Shown here: positions 17,575-24,930 of the stretch, in pieces
Position numbering within the stretch: position 1 is the first letter of the stretch
How the letters are laid out: each line of letters starts with the position of its first letter
NCBI GenBank assembly: GCA_964633205.1
Contig: CAZWFN010000025.1
Coordinates: 1 to 54,855 of the forward strand
Source: CAYVQE01 sp964633205
Lineage (GTDB): Bacteria > Myxococcota > B64-G9
DNA length: 54,855 nt
Direction: 5' to 3'
Program-made: the position numbers and the translations under genes
The notes under the pieces: model-generated
The model's input: the letters and a program-made list of their open reading frames with translations, nothing else
Databases searched by the model: none
What the model was told of the DNA's origin: nothing

Positions 17575-18132
17575 TCACAGGTCGAGGTAGGGCTCGACCG
17601 CGGCCCGGTCCAGCGAGGCCGCCACCGATCGGCCCAGCAGCTCGACCGAGACCACGATGGTGCGCCCGCGGGGCGACTTCTCGACCCGCCCGACCACCCC
17701 CTGCAGGGGGCCTTCGACCACCTGCACCAGCTGGCCGCGGCCCAGCCCATCGCGAGGCTGGGCGTCGGCCGTGGCCCCCAGCAGCATCCGTATCGATTCC
17801 ACCTCGGTGTCCGGGATCGGCAGCGGGTGGTGGCGCACGCCGACCAGCCGCACCACCGAGGGCGTCTGCAGCAGCTCCAGCCGGCGGCCGGGATCGAGCG
17901 CGGTGTGGACGAACAGGTAGCCCGGGAACAGCGGCTTGTAGATCAGCTTGCGCCGATCACGCCGGCGCGACACCGTGCGGTACTCGGGCAGGAAGGCCTC
18001 CTGCTGCCGCCGTTCGAGCTCGGCCAGCACCTTGTGCTCGTGTCGCGAGCGGGTGTGCAGCGCATACCAGCGCACCCCGCCGGGCAGCCGGGCCGGTTCG
18101 ACCTCGCGTTCTTTGCCGGCGGCGGTGCTCAT
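17575..18132 (-). CDS. NusG-family transcription antitermination factor (RfaH/UpxY-like paralogue)
   Basis: A 185-residue protein with the NGN domain at about 20-115 (RWYALHTRSRHEHKVLAELERR, PLFPGYLFVHTALD) and a KOW domain near 130-165 (GQLVQVVEGPLQGVVGRVEKS). NusG paralogues of this type bind RNA polymerase and promote reading of long exopolysaccharide operons. Company with Wzc-like and DegT genes supports such a specialised role rather than housekeeping NusG. No secE or ribosomal-protein genes are nearby, as there would be for true nusG. Its ATG overlaps the aminotransferase TGA (ATGA), so it is the last gene of that operon. That is odd, since such factors are usually first. A target operon elsewhere is likely. 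Confidence 0.88.
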   Translation of the reverse strand: MSTAAGKEREVEPARLPGGVRWYALHTRSRHEHKVLAELERRQQEAFLPEYRTVSRRRDRRKLIYKPLFPGYLFVHTALDPGRRLELLQTPSVVRLVGVRHHPLPIPDTEVESIRMLLGATADAQPRDGLGRGQLVQVVEGPLQGVVGRVEKSPRGRTIVVSVELLGRSVAASLDRAAVEPYLDL

Positions 18133-19277
18133 GGTTGGAAGAAGGCGGCCATGGCCGCGACCACGCGCCGTTGCTCGGCGGGCGCGATGCCGGCGAAGCA
18201 GGGAAGCGCCAGCACCTCCCGCGCCGCTCGCTCGGCCGCTGGCAGCCGACCGGGCTCCGGGGCCACCGCGGCCAGGCAGGGCTCCAGGTGCAGCGGACGG
18301 GGGTAATAGACACCGCTGGCGATGCCCGCGGTGGCCAGGTGCTGGCGCAGGCGATCGCGGTCGCGGGCCCTCACCACGTATAGCCCCAGGCTGTGCTCGC
18401 CGGGGCCGCCGAGATCCGGCGCCCGCAGCGCGGGTTCGGTGCCACCGCTGAGCCCGGCCTCGGCCAACAGGGTGCCGTAGCGCTCGGCCGCCGCCCGGCG
18501 CTCGGCCAGCCAGCGCTCCGCGTGCTCGAGCTTGCAGGCCAGCACCGCGGCTTGCAGGCTGTCCATGCGGAAGTTGCCGCCCAGCCACACGTGCCGGCCG
18601 GCGTGGTCGGCGCCGTGGTCGCGCAGGGCGCGGGCCCGCTCGGCCAGCTCGTCGTCATCGGTCAACAGCAGGCCGCTGTCGCCCCAGGCGCCCAGGTTCT
18701 TGGTGGGGAAGAAGCTGAACGCCCCGCAGCGGCCGAAGCGGCCCACTTGCCGGCCGGACCAGCGGGCGCCGAAGGCCTGGGCGCAGTCTTCGATCAGCTC
18801 CGCCCCGGACGCGCGGGCCAGCTCGCCGAACGCGTCCAGGTCGCAGGCCCGGCCGTAGAGGTGAACCGGCAGCAGCGCCCGGGTGCGCGGGCCGATGCAG
18901 CGCTCGACCGCGGCCGGATCCAGCAGACAGGTCTGCGGGTCGATGTCGGCGAAGACCGGCCGCGCGCCGCAGCGCAGGACGGCCTCGGCGGTGGCGATGA
19001 AGCTGAACGGCGTGGTGATCACCTCGTCGCCCGGGCCGATCCCCAGCGCCGCTAGAGCCACCAGCAACGCATCGGTGCCGGACGACAGCGCCACCGCGTG
19101 GCGCGCCCCGTGGTGCGCGGCGAAGGCAGCCTCGAACCGCGCGATCACCGGGCCGCGGACGAAGCGCTGTTTTGCGGCCACCGCGGCCACGGCCTGCTGT
19201 AGTTGCTGCTGCAGGGGGGCATGCTGGCGGGCCAGGTCGAACAGCGGGATGGGCGGAGGCTCAGGCGCCGCTGACAT
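18129..19277 (-). CDS. DegT/DnrJ/EryC1-family sugar aminotransferase
   Basis: A 382-residue PLP enzyme that transaminates nucleotide-activated keto-sugars. Family motifs are SSGTDAL (65-71), EDCAQAFGA with the PLP-contacting Asp (near 164), and SFFPTKNLGAWGD with the PLP lysine Lys193. The product is probably an amino-sugar for a surface polysaccharide; the exact sugar cannot be read from sequence. The ATG at 19277 is chosen over an in-frame GTG at 19292; it overlaps the end of the tyrosine-kinase gene by 17 nt. Coupled downstream to the NusG-like gene through ATGA. Confidence 0.9.
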   Translation of the reverse strand: MSAAPEPPPIPLFDLARQHAPLQQQLQQAVAAVAAKQRFVRGPVIARFEAAFAAHHGARHAVALSSGTDALLVALAALGIGPGDEVITTPFSFIATAEAVLRCGARPVFADIDPQTCLLDPAAVERCIGPRTRALLPVHLYGRACDLDAFGELARASGAELIEDCAQAFGARWSGRQVGRFGRCGAFSFFPTKNLGAWGDSGLLLTDDDELAERARALRDHGADHAGRHVWLGGNFRMDSLQAAVLACKLEHAERWLAERRAAAERYGTLLAEAGLSGGTEPALRAPDLGGPGEHSLGLYVVRARDRDRLRQHLATAGIASGVYYPRPLHLEPCLAAVAPEPGRLPAAERAAREVLALPCFAGIAPAEQRRVVAAMAAFFQP

Positions 19278-21441
19278 CGCGCTCTTTCTCACCGTAGTAG
19301 TAGCCGTATTGGCGGTAGTAGTAATAGCCGTAGTCGCGGTGCTCGATGTCCAGATCGTTGATCACCGCGCCCAGGATGGGGGCGTTGACGTCGCGCAGCT
19401 GCCGCACCGCCCGCCGGCCCAGATCGCTGGAGGTGCGGGCGCTCTTGACCACCAGCACCACGCCGTCCATCATGCTCGACAGGATCAGCGGATCGGCCAC
19501 CATCAGCGCCGGCGGGCTATCGAAGATCACACGGTCATAGCGCTCGGAGAGATCGTCGAGCAGGCGCCGGAAACGCTCGGTATGGAACAGCTCGGTCGGG
19601 TTGGGCGGGATCGGGCCGCAGGGGATGACGTCCAGCCCGGGCACCTCGGAGACGTGGGTCACCGCATCCAGATCGGCTTCACCGAGAATGGTGGTGGTCA
19701 GGCCCAGGCCGCTGTCGATGCCGAAGGTCTTGTGCAAGCGGGGCCGGCGCATGTCGGTGTCGAGCAGGATCACCCGCGAGCCGCTCTGGGCCATGGTGAT
19801 GCCCAGGTTGATGCAGACGGTCGACTTGCCCTCCTGGGGGTTGGGCGAGGTGATCAGCAGCCGGCGGGCCGGGTTCTCCGGTGACATCAGCAGGATGTTG
19901 GTGCGCACCGTACGGCAGGCCTCGGCCACCGTGCTCTTGGGGTGGCTGATGAGGTAGTTGTCCCGCAGCCGCTGCTCGCCGCCGTCCTCGGCCTGCGGCT
20001 CGAGCTTGATGCTCGGGATGATGCCCAAGAACGGGATCTGCAGCAGGCGCTCGATGTCATCCTGGCCCTTGAAGGTGTTGTCCAGGTACTCGAGGAAAAA
20101 TGCCAGCCCGATGCCGCCCAGCAACCCGACCACGGCGGCCAGCAGGATGTTGAGCTTGACCCGCGGATGCACCGGCACCTCGGGGGCGATTGCCGGGTCG
20201 AGCTTGTAGACGTTGTTGGTCTCCTGCAGCGACGCCAGGGTGGCTTCCTTCTGGCGTTTGACCACCAGCTGATAGAGCTGGGAGGCGGTCTCGGCCTCGC
20301 GCTTGAGCCGGCTGTACTGCAGCGATTTCTTGTTGACCTCCAGCGCCTCGGCCTTGACCTGGGCCAGCCGGCGCCGCGCCGTGCGCTCCTCGCGCAGCTT
20401 GGCCTGGTAGGCCGACTCGATGCTGGCCAGCACATTGTCGATCTCGCGGTCCAGGCTCCGGCGGGTGACCTCGATTTTCTCGATGATGGCCTTGTACTTG
20501 GGGTGGGCCGGCAGGTAGCGCGAGGCCAGCTCGGCCTGCTGCTCCTGCAGCTCGAAGTAGCTCTCCTTGAGCTGCTGGATCAGGCGGTTGTCGATGATCT
20601 GGTCGATCGAGTCGAGCGGCAGCTTGGCCGCCTTGATGTCCAGGATCTGCTTGCGCTTGGACTCCATGGCGGCCAGCTCGGTCTGGACCTTGTTCAGCGT
20701 CTGGTTGATGTCCTGCAGCCGCTGCGAGGTGATGTTCTGCCGGTCCTCCAGCGACACGCTGAGCATCTTCTGATCCGCCTTGAACGCGTGCAGTCGGTTC
20801 TCGGCATCTTCCATGCGGTGCTTCAGCTCCAGCGCCTGGTCGGCCAGCCAGCCGGCCGCGTCCTCGGTGATCTTGCGCCGGGTCTGCAGGTTGTGCTGGA
20901 TGTAGGCGTTGATGGCCGCGTTGGCCAGCCGGGTGGCCCACTTGGGGCTGGGGTGGCGGGCCTTGACGAAGACCATCCGGCTGTCCTTGACCGGCTCGAC
21001 CGATAGCGACTGGCGGACCAGCTCCACGTAATCGATGGGCTTTTCTTGTCGGGCCGCCTGCTCGTCGGCCGGCAGCTCGGCGATGCCCAGAAACTCCTTG
21101 TTGCCCTCGAGCCGCAGCAGCTGGACGACCTTCTGGGCCACGGTACGGCTGGTGATGACCTTGTACTGGGTCTCGTAGTACTCCTTGTTCGACCAATAGG
21201 AGCCGGCGCCCAGGTTGTAGACCTCGCGCACGTTGCCCAGCACCTGGGGCGCGTCGACCTCGATGATGACCGAGGCCCGGGCCTCGTAGATCTTCTGCTG
21301 GCGCAGGGTGAAGATGGTCACCAGCGTGACGGCCACCAGGAAGAAGGCCAGCACGGTCCAGCGCCGTTTGACCACTATCTTCCAATACTCGCGCAGATCG
21401 ATCTGCGGCTCCTGGCTTTCATCGGTCTGGGTCTCGACCAT
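19261..21441 (-). CDS. Wzc-like polysaccharide co-polymerase / BY-kinase
   Basis: A 726-residue inner-membrane protein of the Wzc/ExoP type. It has an N-terminal Wzz-type region, TM1 at about 29-46, and a long periplasmic coiled-coil region. TM2 lies near 425-450. A cytoplasmic BY-kinase domain follows: P-loop PNPQEGKST near 530-540, Walker A' VILLDTDMRRPRLH, Walker B VIFDSPPAL near 640. The tail is a tyrosine cluster, YGYYYYRQYGYYYG, the expected autophosphorylation site. Such proteins control length and export of exopolysaccharide. A GGAGGA site precedes the ATG. No wza exporter, wzb phosphatase or glycosyltransferase is present nearby, so the rest of the pathway is elsewhere. Confidence 0.93.
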   Translation of the reverse strand: MVETQTDESQEPQIDLREYWKIVVKRRWTVLAFFLVAVTLVTIFTLRQQKIYEARASVIIEVDAPQVLGNVREVYNLGAGSYWSNKEYYETQYKVITSRTVAQKVVQLLRLEGNKEFLGIAELPADEQAARQEKPIDYVELVRQSLSVEPVKDSRMVFVKARHPSPKWATRLANAAINAYIQHNLQTRRKITEDAAGWLADQALELKHRMEDAENRLHAFKADQKMLSVSLEDRQNITSQRLQDINQTLNKVQTELAAMESKRKQILDIKAAKLPLDSIDQIIDNRLIQQLKESYFELQEQQAELASRYLPAHPKYKAIIEKIEVTRRSLDREIDNVLASIESAYQAKLREERTARRRLAQVKAEALEVNKKSLQYSRLKREAETASQLYQLVVKRQKEATLASLQETNNVYKLDPAIAPEVPVHPRVKLNILLAAVVGLLGGIGLAFFLEYLDNTFKGQDDIERLLQIPFLGIIPSIKLEPQAEDGGEQRLRDNYLISHPKSTVAEACRTVRTNILLMSPENPARRLLITSPNPQEGKSTVCINLGITMAQSGSRVILLDTDMRRPRLHKTFGIDSGLGLTTTILGEADLDAVTHVSEVPGLDVIPCGPIPPNPTELFHTERFRRLLDDLSERYDRVIFDSPPALMVADPLILSSMMDGVVLVVKSARTSSDLGRRAVRQLRDVNAPILGAVINDLDIEHRDYGYYYYRQYGYYYGEKERDVSGA

Positions 21442-21517
21442 GGTACGGCTTCCTCCGACGCGCCCCGAGGCCGGGCCGGTGGGCGCCGTGCCAGTTTATG
21501 CAGCCGGCGCAGCGGAG

Positions 21518-22126
21518 TCAATTTCCGAAGTAACCCAAGGCGGTGTGCAGAACCTCGGACTCGACCGGGCAGGCGTCGCCGAAGTCGGCGGCCGCCCGGG
21601 CCAGTCTTTCGAGCAGGGCCAGCCCGCGTTCGACCTGCTGCTTGCGGGCCCAGCGCCGTTGCGCCAGCTCCAGCCGCGCGTCCGGGTCGGTGGGCACCTG
21701 CCGGCGCTCGGGCACCAGTCGGCGGCCGATGGAGATCTGGTCGGACAGGTCGGCGGCCAGGTTCTGGCCCTCGCGGGCGGCCAGCCAGCGGGCCGGCTGC
21801 AGGAACAGCGAGGTGCCGGCCTCGGCCCGGTAGGTCGCGAAGCGGCGCTGCACCGCCTGCACCACCCAGCCGCAGTCGACCGGGCTTTGCTCCAGCAGCT
21901 CCGCCAACGACTCCAGGTAGTCCAGCTCGCGGTCGACCTGGGCGCGCGGCGGCAGGTCGAAGCCGGGTCGGCCCTTGCGCACCGGTTGGGACTGGCGGTC
22001 GAACACCAGCGCCAGGTTCTCGAGCTGCTCGGGGTCATAGGCCGGCGACTCCCGGCCCAGCAGCGCGATGGCTGCCACCAGCGCAAGCCCGGCCAACCCG
22101 ATTCCCAATACGAAACGGCGCGACAC
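21518..22126 (-). CDS. Membrane-anchored hypothetical protein ahead of the Wzc-like gene
   Basis: A 202-residue protein with a single N-terminal hydrophobic anchor or signal (FVLGIGLAGLALVAAIALLG) and a helical, Arg/Glu-rich remainder. It has two cysteines that might form a disulfide if exported (VDCGW and DACPV). I do not recognise the family. The GTG at 22126 has GGGAGG 5 nt upstream. It is the first gene of the exopolysaccharide-type operon, 76 nt before the Wzc-like gene, and a candidate promoter lies immediately upstream. Confidence 0.7.
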   Translation of the reverse strand: MSRRFVLGIGLAGLALVAAIALLGRESPAYDPEQLENLALVFDRQSQPVRKGRPGFDLPPRAQVDRELDYLESLAELLEQSPVDCGWVVQAVQRRFATYRAEAGTSLFLQPARWLAAREGQNLAADLSDQISIGRRLVPERRQVPTDPDARLELAQRRWARKQQVERGLALLERLARAAADFGDACPVESEVLHTALGYFGN

Positions 22127-22143
22127 CTCGGCCTCCCGGGCGC

Positions 22144-22172
22144 ATTATCGGCCAGCTCGGGTCGCGGCGCAA
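22144..22172 (-). promoter_or_regulatory. Candidate promoter of the Wzc/DegT/NusG-like operon
   Basis: Minus strand: TTGCGC (22172-22167), 17-nt spacer, GATAAT (22149-22144). The start would fall near 22137, right at the GGGAGG ribosome site of the GTG-initiated first gene, so the leader is very short. Confidence 0.42.
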
Positions 22173-22244
22173 TGGTCCGCGTTGACGGCGGGGCGCCGCT
22201 TGGATACCGTCGGGCTGTCCATCAACCGATCCCGGAGGATCCCG

Positions 22245-23213
22245 ATGCGAACCGCGAACAAACTGCTGGCCATGATGGCCGTGTTGTCATTGCTGGGCTG
22301 CGAGGAGAAGGTCGACGAGCAACCCGCGGCCGAGAAGCCGGCCGCGGATCGGGCAGCCGCCGCGACCACGGTATCGACCGGGGCTTCCGAGATCAGCGTC
22401 GAGCTGATCGAGCCGGGGGCCGAGCCGCGCCGCGCGCTGCGCTACGATTTTTCCAAGGCCGAGGCGCAGACCTTCAAGATGATCATGGACATGGCCATGG
22501 CCATCCAGTTGGGCGCGATGAACCAGCCGCGCACCGAGCTGCCGCCGGTGCACATGATGATGAAGGTCGAGCCACAGGAGGTCACCCCGGACGGCGAGCT
22601 GCGCTACCGCTTCGATCTCACATCGACCGGCCTGGACGAAAGCGCCGGCGCCGATCCGCGGATGGTCGAGGCCATGCGTGCCGAGCTGAAAAAGACCGAG
22701 GGCATGAGCGGCTGGGCGCTGGTCGACGGGCGCGGGTTCACCAAGAAGGCCGACATCAGCGTGCCGGCCGGCGCCGGGGCGCAGCTCAAGGACCTGGTCA
22801 ACCGGATGAAGAACCAGATCGAACAGATGTCGGCCCCGCTGCCGGAAAAGCCGGTGGGGGTGGGGGCGCGCTGGGTGGTGACCCAGCCGGTGTCGAACGA
22901 GATGTTGAAGTTCTCCCAGCAGGCGACCTACGAGCTGAAGGCCATCGAGGGCGATGTCATCGAGATGCACATCGACATCGCGCAGGAGGCGCCGCCGCAG
23001 GACATCGAGGCCCCGGGCATGGGCGGCGCCAGCGCCCGGCTGGTCGCTCTGAAGTCCGCCGGTTCGGGCCGGACCACGGTCGACCTCAACGAGCTGGTGC
23101 CCACCTCCGAGATCTCGACCTCGATGACCATGGAGGTCGAGATCCGGGCCCAGGGCCAGCGGCAGAACATGACCACCACCATCGACATCGACATGCAGAT
23201 CCTGCCCCACTAG
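22245..23213 (+). CDS. Lipoprotein, possibly DUF6263-like
   Basis: A 322-residue lipoprotein: signal segment and lipobox LSLLGC near residue 19, then an acidic Ala/Glu linker. The soluble beta-rich domain is methionine-rich (FKMIMDMAMAIQ). Features such as PLPEKPVGVGARW recall DUF6263-type proteins; this is pattern memory, not a search result. Function unknown. A clear GGAGG (22234-22238) precedes the ATG. It is the first gene of a four-gene unit with a membrane protein, a TerB-like protein and an ion channel (gaps 35, 43 and 61 nt). Confidence 0.8.
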   Translation: MRTANKLLAMMAVLSLLGCEEKVDEQPAAEKPAADRAAAATTVSTGASEISVELIEPGAEPRRALRYDFSKAEAQTFKMIMDMAMAIQLGAMNQPRTELPPVHMMMKVEPQEVTPDGELRYRFDLTSTGLDESAGADPRMVEAMRAELKKTEGMSGWALVDGRGFTKKADISVPAGAGAQLKDLVNRMKNQIEQMSAPLPEKPVGVGARWVVTQPVSNEMLKFSQQATYELKAIEGDVIEMHIDIAQEAPPQDIEAPGMGGASARLVALKSAGSGRTTVDLNELVPTSEISTSMTMEVEIRAQGQRQNMTTTIDIDMQILPH

Positions 23214-23248
23214 AGCCAGACCACCGGCTGCGGTGTCGGGGACCGGCG

Positions 23249-23866
23249 ATGACGAGGCATGGCGCGGACAGGTGGCTCGAAGGACCGCAGCCGGCGGTGG
23301 GCGGCGGCTGGATCTGGGCCTGGCTGGCGGTCGCCTTGTCCGGTCTGGCACCGGCAGCGGCCGGCCCGAAGCGCTGTACCGTATATGCCTACATCGACGA
23401 GAGCGGCCAGCTGGTCAAGACCGTCCACCGCGACCGGGTGCCGCCATCCAGGCGCGAATCGCTGCTGACCTACCGCGACTGCGCCGTGGCCCGGGCCCTG
23501 GCGGCCGGTGGCGGGCAGCAGGTCAAGCCGGCGCCGGTCTCGGCGACCGGCCCGGCGGCGGATCGGGGACAGGCCCCGGCCGCCGCGGAGCACTCCGTCC
23601 GGCCGCTGAGCTGGTTCGCCGGGCTGCGGGCGGGGCCGGCGGCGCTGGTGGTGCTGGCCCTGGCGGCCGGGCTGGCCGGTACCATCGGCCTGTGGGTCAT
23701 GGCCTTGCGGGCCGGGCCGGTGTGGGGCCTGGCCGGTCTGCTGCCGCCGCTGTTGCTGGCCTTCGCCGCGATCCACTGGCGCCAGACCTGGCCCGCGTTG
23801 GCGACCGGGCTGGCCGGCGGGGGCGGCACAGCGGTGCTGCTGCTGTGGGTATTTCCCCCGAGCTGA
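23249..23866 (+). CDS. Membrane protein of unknown function
   Basis: A 205-residue protein. A first hydrophobic stretch (WIWAWLAVALSGLAPAAAG) could be a signal or anchor. A short soluble part resembles the DUF4124-like pattern 'VYAYIDESGQLVKTVHRDRVP', with two cysteines (KRCTVY and YRDCAV). Two or three TM helices occupy the C-terminal half (ALVVLALAAGLAGTIGLW, WGLAGLLPPLLLAFAA). I do not recognise a specific family. The start is uncertain because the ribosome site is weak. It sits between the lipoprotein and the TerB-like gene. Confidence 0.65.
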   Translation: MTRHGADRWLEGPQPAVGGGWIWAWLAVALSGLAPAAAGPKRCTVYAYIDESGQLVKTVHRDRVPPSRRESLLTYRDCAVARALAAGGGQQVKPAPVSATGPAADRGQAPAAAEHSVRPLSWFAGLRAGPAALVVLALAAGLAGTIGLWVMALRAGPVWGLAGLLPPLLLAFAAIHWRQTWPALATGLAGGGGTAVLLLWVFPPS

Positions 23867-23909
23867 GACGACCGTCAATCGCAACCCATTCGTCCAGGAG
23901 GGATGAACC

Positions 23910-24869
23910 ATGCCGGAAGTGAGCTATGAGAGCATCGAGGGGCTGATCGAGTCGGCCGAGCAGGATGGCACGGTGATGCGCTGCGTGTTCCGCTGCCCGG
24001 TCTCGGACACCCGCATCGAGACCACCGCGGGCATCCAATCCGGTCGCGGGCTGGGCGCGGTGGCCAAGAAGGCGGCCAAGCGCGGCCTGCTGTACCGCCT
24101 GCGTTGGGGCGTGCGCAGCGCGGTGCGCTCCGCGCTGGGCTACGGCATCGCCGGCCGCATCGCCGGGGACGTGGCGAGCGAGATGACCAGCTCCGCCGGC
24201 AGCCGGGTCGAGCACAGCTACAGCGAGGACGAGAAGAAGGCGGCCGTGCTGGCGGCCTTCCAGGGCGTCCAGGGCCAGTTCGCCCATGACCCCAAGCGGG
24301 GCTGGATGGCGGCCGCGGCGGCCGGCGACGTGCTGACCGATTTCGCCGTTCAGCTGCAGCGGGCACCGGTGCAGCAGAAGTACGACAAGGGCCTGCTGGC
24401 GCGGATGCTGGTCGAGGTGGCCGGCGCCGACGGCCGGCTGGCCGGTGACGAGAAGGCTTTCTTGCAGGAGTTCATCCCGCCCGAGCTGGGCAGCGTCGAG
24501 GAGCTGGCCGAGCGGCCGCCGCTGTCGAAGGCCGAGCTGGCCGAGGCCGGCCGCGGGCCGGTGCGCGAGACCATGCTGATGATCGCCTGGGGCCTGGCCT
24601 GCATCGATCGCGAGCTGGCCGCGGCGGAGGCCCAGCGCCTGGCCGAGCTGGCCGAGGGGCTGGAGATCCCGGCCGCCCGGGCCGAGGAGCTGAAGCGCTA
24701 CGCCCAGCGCTACGTCATCGACCAGGGGCTGGAAGAGGCCTACCCGGACGGCAAGCCGGACGAGGCCGGCCGCGCCGAGGTGATGCGCTTCGCCGAGCAG
24801 ATCGGCTTGCCGGCCGAGGAGGCCGAGCGGGTCGAGATCCGCTACCGCAAGCGCAACGGCCTCATCTAG
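23910..24869 (+). CDS. TerB-like domain protein
   Basis: A 319-residue protein with a good AGGAGG site. The N-terminal 100 residues are basic and Gly/Ala-rich (RSALGYGIAGRIAGDVASEM), possibly membrane-associating. Residues about 160-260 have the TerB pattern of acidic helices: LLARMLVEVAGADGRLAGDEKAFLQ and the second half LMIAWGLACIDRELAAAE. TerB-like domains occur in tellurite-resistance and stress-linked membrane complexes and may bind divalent metals through their acidic loops. Here the next gene, 61 nt on, encodes a channel with an RCK-like cytoplasmic part. That pairing suggests a regulatory or accessory role for the channel, but this is inference. Confidence 0.75.
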   Translation: MPEVSYESIEGLIESAEQDGTVMRCVFRCPVSDTRIETTAGIQSGRGLGAVAKKAAKRGLLYRLRWGVRSAVRSALGYGIAGRIAGDVASEMTSSAGSRVEHSYSEDEKKAAVLAAFQGVQGQFAHDPKRGWMAAAAAGDVLTDFAVQLQRAPVQQKYDKGLLARMLVEVAGADGRLAGDEKAFLQEFIPPELGSVEELAERPPLSKAELAEAGRGPVRETMLMIAWGLACIDRELAAAEAQRLAELAEGLEIPAARAEELKRYAQRYVIDQGLEEAYPDGKPDEAGRAEVMRFAEQIGLPAEEAERVEIRYRKRNGLI

Positions 24870-24930
24870 AAGATCGAGAAGCCGGCCGTTTTCCGCTCCC
24901 GCCAGTTCCCCACCCGCGAAGGAGACTCCC

